64,000 nt of DNA, taken from Scatophagus argus. Its lineage: Eukaryota > Chordata > Actinopteri > Scatophagidae. The notes under the pieces are model-generated. The model did no database searches and had not been told where the DNA came from. It saw only the letters and a program-made list of their open reading frames with translations. The position numbers were made by a program, and so were the translations under genes. Below, piece by piece: positions 49,601 through 62,600 of this stretch. Where the stretch lies: contig NC_058499.1 in the NCBI RefSeq assembly GCF_020382885.2, positions 15,609,872 through 15,673,871 on the forward strand. The letters are read 5' to 3'. Positions within the stretch are counted from its first letter, which is position 1, and each line of letters opens with the position of its first letter.

Positions 49601-52600
49601 TCTGTTGACACACCTGCAATATGATTCACCTGAGCATATATGGTAAGAACAGACATACATTTTTGAAATATTACACTGAGACGCAAGAGAGAGCCCTGAG
49701 GGGTCTGTCAGTCAACCATAACAAAGGACAGGGGCTCACATTATAGTTTCAGCACCAGCGTAGAACACCAGTATTAAAGGCACATCATAACCTATTGTGC
49801 TGAAAGGTCAGGGGACACAGTAAAACAGTGGATAGATTACTACAGAGGACTGAGTCTAGACCACTCCGTAATGATAGTTTCTAATGAGGTCTGGGATTGG
49901 GGGATGGGGGTCACCTTCCACACAGTGGAAACCCAATAAAAAAGTTTTTTTTTTTTAATATAGAATTATTAAGAGGCAGAGCAGAGAAGCATTCAGAAGA
50001 GAAGCCTTTAGCCACCAATGAGGAAAACACTGCTCTGTGGGTTAAGATAATCAAGCCATGAATCACACTGGTGCAACACTACAGTCGACAGAAATAGAAA
50101 CACAGAATTGCACTGAGGCGCATCACCTCCGCATCGGCATTCACATCTCACATCCTCTCATGTGTTATTAATGGACAAGATCCCCCATCTACTCAATGTC
50201 ACCTCAGCTGAGTGCGGAGGGGAAAATAATAAAACACCAAAAAGCCAAAACACTCCGCCTATTAAATGATTCCATCTCTGTGAATTCCAATGTGGTCCCA
50301 GACTGATAAACCAGCTACCCTGTTATTACTGCTGCCTGTCAGAAATGTGGCTGCTCACTGACAAATTCTGACTCTGGTTTGGTGTTCAAAGTAAGAGATA
50401 TTCTCCGTGGTGTAAACGCTAGCTGTCAGTCACTGCCCTTTTCTTATCAGATATCAGAGGTGACAGTGCAGAGATAAACCTGGGACGCTGAGGATGTATA
50501 CCTGAACTGAAACTGGGCTGTGAGTTAATACTGGATTTGGTTTGACACCTGACAGATAATAGCTAATGTGCAAAGGAAGAGAAATTAGGCGTGAGTGGAG
50601 AACTGCTGACTGATAAGACGACTTAACACACACAAGATATGACTAAAGATACGAACATAATGGAGATCACATTAGAGCTGCTGACAGAAACTTGGATTTT
50701 GACACCTGGAGCCCTAAGTGAACGATAATGAGAGTTTAAAATCTTCACTAAAGGCCCTACAGGTATTCTGTGTGGGCTGCAGCTGCTGATTTGTCTTGCT
50801 AATTAACTGATTATCAAAAGCTTAATTTGCTAAGGAGAAAACTTCTGGTCTGGGATTTAGGCCAACGCTGACTCCCAGACGCGCTTGCACGTTTGCAGAT
50901 GTGAGAAGATACAAATACAAAGCAGAACATAACAAATTTTACAATAAAATTAAATTTCATTTTCATTTAATTTCATTTATTTATTTCTTACTAAAGAAAG
51001 TCTGTTGACTACAAAAATAGCTGCATGGTTACAGAACGAGGCTGTGTTTTTCTTACTCACTTGGCCTCCAGAGCCAGAGCAATGATCCCAGCAGCCAGAG
51101 GGGCCGAAGCCGACGTCCCCGTATGAGAGTCTGTGCATTTTTGCCTCAGGTCTGTGGTCACCTTGAACACATGAGACGAGAGAGAAATTCAGAGGGAGAA
51201 ACACTGTTAATATGACACACACACCCCCACACATTGAGTTTCCCAACTCAGTATGAGTGAAGTTCACGGTGAGAGAGGTTGAGAGCTCTGCCTGCAGCGA
51301 TCACAGACGGGGAGGAGAGAATGAGCAGGTAGGTTGAGCCTCAGGTCTGTGGAGCTCTGCCAAAGGGTCACAGCTGAGGCAAAGAATGTCAGCCAAATCA
51401 GCCCAGCCAGGGCGGGTGCTGGTGCGAAGACAAAGTATGTTTGCACTCCAGTCTTTGCCAATGCCAGAAAAGCTAATGAGGCCTGTCTGGGTCACGATGG
51501 GAGACGACAGAAATGACAAGAAGCCAGAGGGCAAGGCGAGCCGTGAAGGTTAGGGACACATTCTTGATTTGCAGCTTTTGGCCTGACAGATTGTGGCACT
51601 AATGACCACTATCTGTAGAAAAAAGTTTATGTGTCAGAGGTGTAAACAAAGGCAGGGCAGGTGTCTGCACAAGCCAACATCTCAGAACTGATTTGGCTTG
51701 TTTTTTTGAGTGCAATGACTGATTTAATGCTGAAGCAAATCAGTTAATTGACTGATCAACGGAAAGCCGTCAGTAATTGTTCTAACGAAGTTAGGTTTCA
51801 TTTCCATTTTCTAAATACCCACGAACCTCAAGAGATAAAATGAGCTACTTGTTAGTCCGTGCCGTAATTTGACTATCTTGACGCAACTATCCCAAACGCA
51901 AAAACTCAACATAGTGACCATAAATACTAGTTTGGATAAAATAAGACTGCATCAACTCACTGATACAACAAACATAACAGCTTTCGACTGAAAAAGCACA
52001 CACAAAACAACTGCTTCTTTAAAATGACTTCAATTTCATTCACTTGATGAGTCGTGTTTGCTTCCCTGCAGCATCCCTCCGGTGTATTTTGGAGCGAATG
52101 GCAGATTTATGGTTGTTTTATGCTATCCTATGTCCCTAAGGCAAGTCTTTCTTCAGCTGACAAGCAGCTTGAAGGAAGCACGCGGCATCTCTGTGTTTGT
52201 CAGCTTTGCTCACTGTATGTTGCACATCAGTCACTCTGATTTTGACAGTTTGTACCTATTTTTGATTTGAGAGAGACAAGATTAATGTGTACATAAACTC
52301 GGAAAAGGTTCATTTTAGATGTACCTGCGTCACGTTTTGGCTGACTGAGTCGAAGTATGAGATGTACGTTTATTTTTGCAATGCTGACATTTACAGTGCG
52401 TTAAAGATTTGAAGTGTAAAAACAACCTACACAAAATCTGAGATGTTGAAAGTGTGAGCAAATGTGTGTGTGTACACCCACAATCTGTTTTTCCCCAGGG
52501 TTTCCAGAGCTGAAGGTGGTAGCGAGGGTGGAAGAGCAAGGCTCGCTGTACCACGGCACGTTGCCGGACTGCGTGGTGCTGCTGATGGACAGGGTGTAAA

Positions 52601-55600
52601 TGCTGTTGGTGTAGCCATCACAGTTACAGCTGTCCTGCTCCCGACCACCGTTCCCTGAGGCCCACACGAAGATGGAGCCCAGTCTGCCACGCCCCTGTGG
52701 AAGACACGCACAGAATAGGTTAAGAAAAAAGAGACTAACGAGAGGTGTTGGAAGTGTGAAAAATTGCCCCTGACAAAGACGCTTGTCTCGCTGCTTCAAC
52801 TGCTTCCTTGTCACTGATGTGCTTTAGTTCAGAAACAGCGAACTGCTTTAGGCACAACTCTTATTAATACATCATAATGTCGGGCGATTCACTGCGGCAG
52901 AATATAACAAACAGAACAAATGTAATTGCAAAAATCTACTCAATGAGAATGTATCCTCCTAAAATATACACACAATATGACACATACATTTAGTCCAGGA
53001 GGGTAGAAATCTTGGGCTGGTTTATGTCAGGTTTCACTAAACTTTTCAGGAAAGTGCCTGCCCAGGAACATCTCTAAGACTGGATTATTCCTTTCGTCTC
53101 CAGATGATTAGAATACTGTGACTCTTTATTTGCTGGAATGCCCCAGAAATCGATGGACCGCCTTCAGCTGGTGCAAACACAGCTGCTAGGAACATCATAA
53201 GTTTTTTACACATTTTCTCAGTTTTGGCCTCCTTACACTGGCTACCTATGACCTTTACAATCGATTTCTAAATCTTACCGCTTATTTCTAAGGAACCGAT
53301 TGGTTTAGTCCCTTCCTACACTTTTGACCTTCTTTCTCTCAGCACATAGCTGATGGTAGCCTGAGGTCTGTTGACCAGTTGGTGCTGAGTGTCCCCAGGG
53401 CCAGACTGAAGACAGAGACAGAGGGCAGCAGCATCTGCAGTCATACAGCTCTGAAATAGCCTCTGGGTGGAGAATAACCTTAGCGTCCTTTTGATGAAGT
53501 TTTACAGACAAATTTTTTGTCTAAATGGGCTTTTAACTAGTTTTACATTTGCTGTCAAGTTTTATTATTTTTTTTTTTATTCCTCCAAAATATATATATT
53601 TAGCAAGGACTTTTTCTTCTTTGTTAGACCTTGTTATCTCTCTGTCAATTTATTCTTCTGTGAAGCACTTTATGAATGTTTTTGTACGTGCCAAAGAAAG
53701 ATTATTTTCGTAATTTACTTACAAAATGCACTCACACCCTGCCATTCAAAAGTTAACTAAACAAATTAAGCAAAATCTCTTGTCTAAGTGCCAAAGCATT
53801 AACCCAGACACTGTTACATTCAGAATAAAACTGGAAGATAAAAACTTTTCTTCCTTCCACCTACACTTTGAACCAAGGGGCCTGATAACAAATTCATTTT
53901 GGAGAACAAAACAAGAGGCTGAGAAATACATATGATGAAGGGGAAGATAAAATAAACTGGAGGGACCTCTTTTACAGCCCACATACTTAGAGCAAAAGCA
54001 ATGACACGGTTGATGGCAAACAAGAAATTCATAAGGTGAGAAAAAACAGATGTAAACCATTTCATTTTCTAGGTTTTCATTCGCCCACAGATACAAAAAA
54101 CTATAAATTCAAATTATGGCCTCATGGTCGTATGCCTTGGCTGACTAGTCAAATTGCAGTTTACATCTATGTCTGTCCAAACTGAAATGTGTACTTAAGA
54201 CTTTGAGGCTTTAAAATTCTGTAAAATGTTGCAAAAGTGTATGTTTTTTATTGGCAAAATGGAAGTTCATTGAGACTATTTTTACAAAGGCATATAGAGG
54301 ACTGATAGAGAACTTAATCACATGGTTAACAACAGTCACCTCGAGCTCAGGAACAGGAAATCAAGAGTGTGGACTCAAGCACGTTGGGGTCCAAATCAAT
54401 AAAAAACTGTGGATTCACAAGATGTAAGCCTGGGGGGACAGAGCAGACAGTTCTTGCCGAGGAGACTCATACAAAATTGATCTGACTTGACTTTAAGCTT
54501 TGTTGTTCTCCTTCTATTGTGTATCTACTGCTGTATAAGTTGACTGAGCGAAACAAAACAAAAGAAAGTCCAATTCCCATTCTGTTCCTGACTTATGGTG
54601 TTAAATCAAGGACAGAAAAGTGTTTTGTAGAACATTATGATGTCACAGTGAAGTTGACCTTTGATTTTTGGATCTAAAATGTCATCACTTTATCATTTTA
54701 TTCTAGCAGACATTTTTGTGTATAATTTTGTCATAATTAGTGTATGAATTCTTGAACCGAGGCCAAAAAACTAGTGGCAGGAGAAGGAGCATTAAAGGTC
54801 AGGCGATGAGAGACCACAGTGAACTTGACCTTTGTAATCAGTCGTAATCTAATCTGCTCATCCAATCACAACCTAGAAGTGCAGCGCTTTCAGCCATGGC
54901 TGTCACTGGCACAGAGGAATAAAAAGGAACACGAGAACCTGCTGTTGTCAGATTGTTAGACGGAAAAAAGCTGAAGGAATGTCTTGCTACTTCTATTGTT
55001 TAAGACTGTGATTGTCTGCTTGTTCTGCTCTCTGCTTGCTTACGTCTGGTCTGCCTGTTAAAGAAATAAATGTCCTGTCACATCATCACTTCCAGTATTT
55101 CAGCTTCACAGTCCAGACAAATATAAAGCTGCTGGAGTCTTTGCTTCCTTATCACTGTTGTTCCAATTCTGTTTTCTCTGGCATGACTAAACAAACATTA
55201 GGAGTACAAAGGCACCTCAGATTGACCTGAACAGAGACTTTAAATGAGATTGTTATTTTTAAGCAACATAATTTTTAGAAATGTAATTTTTTTTAAATGG
55301 CTTCCCTACATCTTCATCTCACACATGACGTCTGTTCAGAAGCAGGGGAAAACTGTAACTCCACTGTATACATGATAACGCCTGAATCATACTGTGTCCT
55401 AACACTAAGAGTCTTGAAGCTAAAGCTAATACTCCTAAATGTTCCAGCCCAATTTATGTTTTTATGACCTGATGCTGCCTTTGCTGCAGGTTACAGAGGC
55501 CAGACAATAACACTTCGCTGCCAGGGGTTATCTTGCTGCCAGGAGAACACACGTTGAACCACAAAGTTCCCATTGTGCTGCTGTCAGGCAATGTTTCCTC

Positions 55601-58600
55601 ACTAACACACCGTGATATGTGGAGCATTTCACATTTCAGGATGTGACATATGACTCATTCTTTTCCAAAGAAAATTTGCAGTTTCATTCATTTATACACT
55701 AATTACTGCGGTCTTTGAATCTAACAATTGTTCTGCATCAGTGCCTGCTGCTCCGTTTCTGATTTCTCTCGTTTCACATTTATCATTTAGCTGCTCTGTG
55801 AACCTCTTGATGTAGGATGCTGACACATGAGGAATGATGACATTAGCCTTAGAAACCGCATCATACTGTTTAATGTCTTACTCTGTCCAGCTCCAAAGGA
55901 TTACTCAGAGGGCAATTATCAAACTCACCTTGAGTTTGTCCTTTTCACAGAGATGAGATGTATTATTATATTCACACAGCATGACTGTATAGATGGAAAG
56001 ATGTTCAGGCCTTCAGATTTCCAACAGCTTTTTTTTTTTTTTTTTTTTTTGCTGGCACGAAAGAAATTGCTCCATATGTAGCATAAAAGGAATTCATGCC
56101 TTCAGTATTCTCCTCCTTGCTGAGAGTTAGATATAGGATCGATAACATTCTCCTGTCTGTACGGCAAATATGGAGCTGGAGACAGCAGGGGGTTCTTGCT
56201 TGTTTACTCCATAAAAAACTGAATTGTAAAAATAAATAAATTCTCTGGGACTAGTTGCCAGGCTATAATCAGAGACTACAGGGAGTTACTGGCTATGTCG
56301 ACGTCTCTTTTCCTATCGTTTTCTGTTTCTCTCTGCCTTAACCTGAGCATATATTTAAGCCTAAATCCAACCAGTCCTTTTCTGCAAATCTCAACACCAA
56401 CCAGTTATCTCAGTCATGTCTAGCTATTATTTATGCTTTGCCCTCACTCCAACTGCAGATGGATGGGAAATACTGTTTAAAGGGACAACTGACTTACACA
56501 CTAGAATGGCAAAGAAATAGTCTGGCACATTCCTGCGAATTGGTGAAATGTTCTTTTTTACACTTTGTTTTTTATATGAATTAAACAAGCAAGATATAAA
56601 GTGTTAATTGGAGAGCTTTAGAGCTGCAATTTTGCTGTCTTTGAGCAGAGCCAGGCTAGCTGTTTCTTCCTGCTTACAGCTGTGCTAAGCTGTGATAAGT
56701 AAGTAAATAGGAGAGTAAGTAAACTTAATTTATCTCTCATTTAACAAAGTGCTTCACATTAAATAAAATGCATAATAGTACACAGTATAAAAGCAGCAAG
56801 TAAAAATACAATTTGTAAAACAGAAAGAAGATTTAACAATAACAACAGCTAAGCTAATCATTTGCTAGTTTCAGGGTCATAGTTAAATACACACACACAC
56901 ACATTAGGCTGGTATCTTATCATCTGTTTCTCAGAAAGAATAGGACAAACCTTTGTCAAACCATTAACGAGGTGATGCGAGTTTGGGAGTAATGCAGAAG
57001 GTAAGAAATGGGTTGGACAGTAGTAGATTAAAAGTCCATGCTTATGCATTGACTCACCTTGGTGATTCCCTGGAGGAAAGCCTCCTTAGCCAGCTTGGCA
57101 GGGCCATCCAGTGACTTGCCATCATCCTCTGGGCCCCAGCTGGCACTATAAATGTGGATGTGTTGAGGGTTGAGGCTAAGTGAGTGGGCCTCCACCACGT
57201 CTGTCACCTCCCCATCCAACATACGAACTCCTGCAAACAAAAATAATAATAATAAAAAAAAAGCGAACATGAAACGCAGCGCATCTTCAAAAGTGGTGGA
57301 TAAAGAGTGACAGATGGAAAAGAGATGGTGAGCACATGTATAAAACCTGGGGGAGAGCATGCGATGACAAGGAGAAAAAAACTTGTCATCTAAAAACAGA
57401 AAGCAATCGGTCAGAACGTAAATTCCCATTTTATCTCCTGCCACCCCTGCCAAAAATAGGAGAAACAAAAGACTTCAGAGGAAAAAAACCAAAGACTTCA
57501 GAGTTCCAGTTTTAATGACCAAGCGTACAGAGCTTCACTCACAGATGCTCTGAAAGGAACTACAGTATTTTACTGTCACAAAACGAAAACCCTGCTGTTT
57601 TTATAAACCAAGAAAGGCTGTTTCCTGACCCCACCAAATCCACAGTATGGACAAGTAGACAAATCTAACAGACTGCATGCACACTCACACAGATGATAGA
57701 GATGAGCAGAGAGTTTACAGAGCCTTCAACAGACTGCCGTGTCCACAGGGTAGCACCAAATGTCACCTTTCATCATACCTGAACGCACCCCTGTCTGAGC
57801 CTTTGAAGTGAGCAGCCTCAGATCACTACTCTGAACATTAATGGCTGTAGAGAGGCGTGAAATGAACCACCCTCAAATAAGGTCCATTACTGGGAGAAGA
57901 CCCCCGGACCTCAGAGGGAACACAACGACTGACAACGTCTACATTAAGATTTCAGTAATCTACTCTAGACAAGCTGCCTGGCTCTGCAGGCACAAACACG
58001 TGCCAATCGGGATGAAGCCATAGCAGTAATTACTCTGCTGGAGTGGGGATTCGCCGTAATACGAGTTTGAATACTGAGCAGTCGGAAAAACCTTAACTGG
58101 GCTAAACACGTGACACAAAGTGTTTGTTGTTTGCTCTGGGATCGCTGTATTGCAGCAGTAATGATAATAACTGTCGTAACAATTCTCATCAACTTGCTGT
58201 GGGTTGGTGATTCCTTATTAAGACACTGCTGTGTGAGTTCCCTGCAGCTCCACTGAGTCAGAGGTATGAGTGTGATCATGTGTGTATGTGTTGGGAAAAC
58301 AGGTACAGTAGGTGGAAGGAAACATCAAGTGAGAAAAATAAGGTCAATTACAGCTTTTAAATACTAATCACCAATCATTGATCAAGCAAGGATACACACG
58401 TATAGGCGTCCCCGCGAACGTGACTGCTTGTGTGCACACACTCCGAAGGTATTTAGGAGCAAATCACAGCTGTTTATAAACAATCCACTGACCCCATGAC
58501 GTGAACAGATTCACAGAGGAATAATTTATGAGAGCGGGGCCAATGCACAGCTCCGTCGGGAGATGAATGGTAATGAAGACAAAGAAGGAGAGTTATGAGT

Positions 58601-59671
58601 AACATCTGTGAATGGGACTGCTCAGGGCTCCACAGGCTCCGCTGAGTCTTGTTGGCTGCCATCATGTCATTGACAGATTGCGTGGTGACAAAAGTTAGTA
58701 AAAGCCTCATTGGAATACTTTATCAAATGCAAAACATTTTCAGAAGCAAAAAAAAAAAAACCCCATCCTTTCAGGCATAATTTGTGAGCACAAGTTTAAT
58801 TTGAACAGACCTCCACTTTCTTAATGCATATCTGGACATGCTGACAGCTTTATTGCTGTTTAAACAAGAACCTGCCCTAAGAGTCTCATTTTGACCAGCT
58901 TTTTTTAGCAGATGATTTACACGGTGGTGTGAAAAGAAGTCCACCATGTTGTGAAGTAAGTTTTCTTGGCATCAACATAATATTGAACTTAGGTCCCTCA
59001 ACACAAGGACTCAACAAAACACTGTGCTTTCTATCTAATTGGCAGAAGACAGACTGGAGTTTCAGTGCCAACTTCCAAATAAAGGTGGGGTGAACTTTAA
59101 TATGTCCTGATCTGAATACAAAAAAATTCAGATTCAGTTATGAGACTCATGACAATGTTGTTAGTTTTATAAGCACGCAGCAGTCCTATGGAAAGCCATG
59201 CACTCACTTCCAGTGGGAAAAAAAACCTGTAGATGATGCAAATGATTAAAAGCTACTGTTACCACACACTCTCGCCTTTCTCCGCAGCACAGTTTCACTT
59301 GTGCATCTGAACAACAGGGAGTCAACTGGTGAGCAAAAGATAGTCAATGGTCTGGAAAAAAAGAAGATAATATGGATACTGGCTTTAAAATCTGAAGACA
59401 CAGCTAAATCTGTGCTCCTGTTTCAGGTCCCACCCTAAAGGAAGCGCAGCTGAAAGAATTCCACTTCCACAGTAAACGTGAATATTGCAGAGGATATTAT
59501 TTCTGTATAAAACAATATCAAACTCATTAAAATTAAACACTGTTCCCAATTTGAAAAAATCCCCACGGTATGCTTCACTCACCTCCAATTTTAGCATTAT
59601 AGGCCACACCTACTCCGCACACACCGTTGTTGGCTGCAGCTGCAACTTCGCCTGCACATCGAGTTCCATGT
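43687..59671 (-). CDS. furin: Furin proprotein convertase, 3' ten exons (5' end outside window)
   Basis: Exons 5' to 3': 59583-59671, 57058-57230, 52482-52694, 51061-51161, 49320-49423, 47481-47598, 47060-47239, 46690-46817, 45982-46110, 43687-44396; 647 residues in frame. Furin is a type I trans-Golgi subtilase that cuts proproteins after R-X-K/R-R. The first visible exon carries catalytic His (HGTRCAGEV). Oxyanion Asn is in WASGNGG and catalytic Ser in HTGTSASAP. The P domain follows ([12 protein letters not shown]...[17 protein letters not shown]), then a Cys-rich region, one membrane span ([19 protein letters not shown]...) and a cytosolic tail. The tail keeps the sorting signals YKGI and the acidic SDSEE cluster, and ends [12 protein letters not shown]. 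Catalytic Asp and the pro-domain lie beyond 64 kb. Oddities: the P-domain RGD of human furin is RGK here, and a [10 protein letters not shown] stretch follows the membrane span. Which teleost furin copy this is cannot be settled. Confidence 0.95.
45015..45371. mobile_element. High-copy teleost interspersed repeat with target-site duplication
   Basis: The element runs from 'catccattttctataccgc' to 'ccactgtgccg', a sequence very frequent in teleost genomes. It is flanked by an 18-base direct repeat, 44997-45014 and 45372-45389, 17 of 18 identical. A long duplication like this points to LINE-type target-primed insertion. It is non-coding and lies in the furin intron before the last exon. Class is not assigned. 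Confidence 0.75.
46929..46955. repeat. C-run plus (CA)n in a furin intron
   Basis: A short poly-C tract passes directly into CA dinucleotides, about 110 bases from the exon at 46690-46817. Low complexity only; approximate boundaries. Confidence 0.7.
47599..49319. other. Furin intron, 1.7 kb
   Basis: No gene, RNA gene or recognisable repeat seen. It contains several short A- and T-rich tracts. Confidence 0.5.
49424..51060. other. Furin intron, 1.6 kb
   Basis: Nothing recognisable: no open frame with family character, no repeat family known to me. A 10-base poly-T lies near 49947. Confidence 0.5.
53060..53700 (+). mobile_element. Decayed 3' end of a non-LTR retrotransposon (LINE)
   Basis: Translated in shifting frames, the stretch recalls the C-terminal end of a fish LINE polyprotein: '[10 protein letters not shown]', then 'LASLHWLPM', then a DLL-type block and 'GLLTSW...SPGP'. 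Several stops and frameshifts break it. The 3' part ends like a LINE 3' UTR ('ctgtgaagcactttatgaatg'). It is old, non-functional, inserted opposite to furin in its largest visible intron. Confidence 0.65.
54630..54870 (+). repeat. Teleost interspersed repeat ('tgaccttt...' family)
   Basis: Blocks 'gttgacctttgatttttgga', 'aaaatgtcatcacttta' and 'attttgtcataattagtgta' are characteristic of a repeat common in fish. They are followed by 'cttgacctttg...taatctaatctgctcatcc'. The family was recognised from memory; class not assigned. It lies in a furin intron. Confidence 0.6.
56030..56051. repeat. Poly-T tract in a furin intron
   Basis: About 20 consecutive T residues, low complexity. On the furin sense strand this is poly-A; no retroelement body is recognisable beside it. 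Confidence 0.7.
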
Positions 59672-62600
59672 CTGAGGAGAGAGTCAAATACACAAAAGTC
59701 TCAAAGAAGACGAATAAAGAAAGGCAGATGACTGCAAAAGGAATATTCACATCAAGCAGGAGCATCGCAATAACTAAATACTAAACTAAACACAAAGGAA
59801 AAAAACAGCAGTTGTTTGTAGCTCCTTCAAAGGAGCGATACTGTAGCTGCACTGTTTCTAAAAATACACCACAGTCAAAAGAGAAGTGAAAAAGAAGCCG
59901 GTAGCCCTTTTGTAACTGCAGCAAACTACAAATGTTAAAGTTGGAATAATAAGTGCCAGAGAGCCTGATGTGGTTTCTGAATTAAAGGGACATTTATTTG
60001 AAAAGTTTTAGATTTCAAGACATACTGACGTACTGATAACAACATGCAGAACAGAGTGCAGCGGCCTTCAGGATGATCATGAAGTGCAGATACAATAAGA
60101 TAAGGTGCACAATAAGCATCGACAAGCACACTCAGCTGTAAAAACCTCACTGCTCAGTACTTCAGGTATAATAAGGAAAAATGTCATCAGCTTATGACGA
60201 GGGATGAAGTCCCACAATAACACACCATTTTCTAAATCTGTACAGTTGGTTATTTCACATGACAGATTTCCATATTTATGTCTCTGCCTTAGTTATACAG
60301 TTACTGCATTTAGTTTAACAATTGGGAAAAAAAGGTGCTGTTTTGTACTTTCACGGACCAGTCAGTTTGGTAACATTTGGATCAAAATCCGATGACAGTT
60401 GTGGGGTTGTTTGCTTCTGCTGCCAGTACTGTCAATCAAATCTGACCAAAAACACCCACACATTCACAGATTTTCAGAGGTTTTGGGTGTTAAATTCTCA
60501 ATAAATAATAATTAATGACTTTAACTTTGATTTTTGCTTATTTCGCCACGAATATTCCATATTTTAGACAAATACTTGGGATTTTAAACCAACTTTTATG
60601 TGAAGTTTAACAGCATTTTTCTAAAGGATTTGCTCAGTGGAGCATTAATTTGCATTCCCACAAGAAACTGCGTCTTCTACATTGTTTCGCAGAATGTACA
60701 AATTTTGAGATCAATGTACCTGCGAGCTCAACAGTGAACACACACAGCTACTTCAGCTCTACTCACTTTCTTAGAAAAAAAATATTGGAAATCAGTCTTC
60801 TGTGGTACAGGCTACAGGGTTACAGGATACAGGCTTTTCCAATCAAAAATAACTGAAGTGAAACCTGAGGACAATACACAGACCTGTCTGAAACCAACAG
60901 ACACTCACTGGCCACAGGTCATTCAAATGAGATATGAGCTGTTATCGATGTACATAAATTATTTACCAAGTTCCTCATTAATTCCTTCAACCTGTCTTCC
61001 TGTGTTTCAGAGAACAGTCAGATTCCCCATAGAGTGATTTCTAGATGTCAAACACACAAACACTTCACAAACAAACAAAAAAAAATCAACACTCCAATCC
61101 CCATAATGTGCTTTACTACTAACTACAGTCTTGTAAAAGAAAGTGAAATCGTTACAGATTTGGACTCCAGGAAACAAAAGTCATCGTTAATGAAATCAAT
61201 TTGGTTTGTTTCAATGAGGTCTGAATCAGTGTGATCAGATTGTGAATGCAGCGTTCATCACAGGTCTTCTGATTACAGTGCAGATACTTGATTAGGAGGT
61301 GTACAGTTTCACAACTGTCTCTGTGTGAACAAAGCTAATTACGTCCAAAGTATTATTTTGGAAGAGCAAAAAATGACTTCCTTTTTGATCCTCCAACCTT
61401 CCAGCCTGATGACGAGGCAGAGGACGAAGTCATTTCACAGGGTCAGAGCACAGCTTCGCCTCCAGCTGGGATCCTGATTAGACTCTGTGTCGATCTGTGA
61501 TATATTAGCCACCCGCTAATCTCACTCTGAAACATTTTAGCAGAGGATCAATGCTTTGTTCTTTCTAATTCATCTTCTGTCCTTCTTTCCTGTTTTTACA
61601 GTGTCAGGATTCACAATGTCAAAGAACAAAACACAGAGCAAATGTAGAAAAAAAGCCCCAAAAACAATTTAGTAGTTGAATCTAGCTTCCTAACACAATC
61701 ATTTGTTACATGACCCGAGCTGTCAAAAACTACAAGCATTAAAGTGATTTTTAAACAAGTAATCAACTGGCCTGACAGAGCTTATTTTTCACTGACGGGG
61801 TATGCCCTTACACAAGGACCTTGGCACAACATATGGCAGGGTGTAATACATCACAAATGCAATTAAAATGTTATCAGTGCTATCAAGAGGTTAAACTACA
61901 TTGTCTTACTGCTAACTAGCTTATTTCATATTGTATAAAATGACAGCAGTTGAAGGACAGCTGACGGCTCCCTTGAGATCAGTTTTTGTCCACAGGGGTT
62001 AAACTGAAACTTATTATGTGGGGCCATTTTTTTCAGCAATGTCATGTAGCAGCAGAATTTTTCATGAAAAACTGACGCTTCAAACACCATAACGACCTCA
62101 TAAGCATTAGAGGACCATTACAATTCACATACACAAATCAGCCAATTTATCTTATTATTAAAGAGAAATCTAATGTATTAAAAAGCTTGAGGCATAGTCT
62201 GCGTTATTCAGATTCCAGATACATTAACCTCTGTACAGCAGGAAATCTCTGCATGCATGTTAAGTGGCGAGCGGACCTGTTAGCGCCTACCTATTGTTTA
62301 ATCAGAGCACTAAAGAGGAACAGACCTGCCCACTCATTACATTTTAGCTCACCACCATGCGCCTCACACTGTCTGACTGACTGGATCCACAGACTCATCC
62401 ACACAAATCAATCATGTTATTATGTGCCAAAACACTGCAGAACGGGTGCTGAATGGTGACTGTCAGTCATTTCAAGCCAGAAACAAACGCAGCTATGTGA
62501 CCACTAGACTTACTGCAAGTGACTTCTCTCAGTATCTGTGCTACTCAGGACAGACCCAGCACAATTAAACCTATGGCATTTTTATATTTTAATGTACCTG

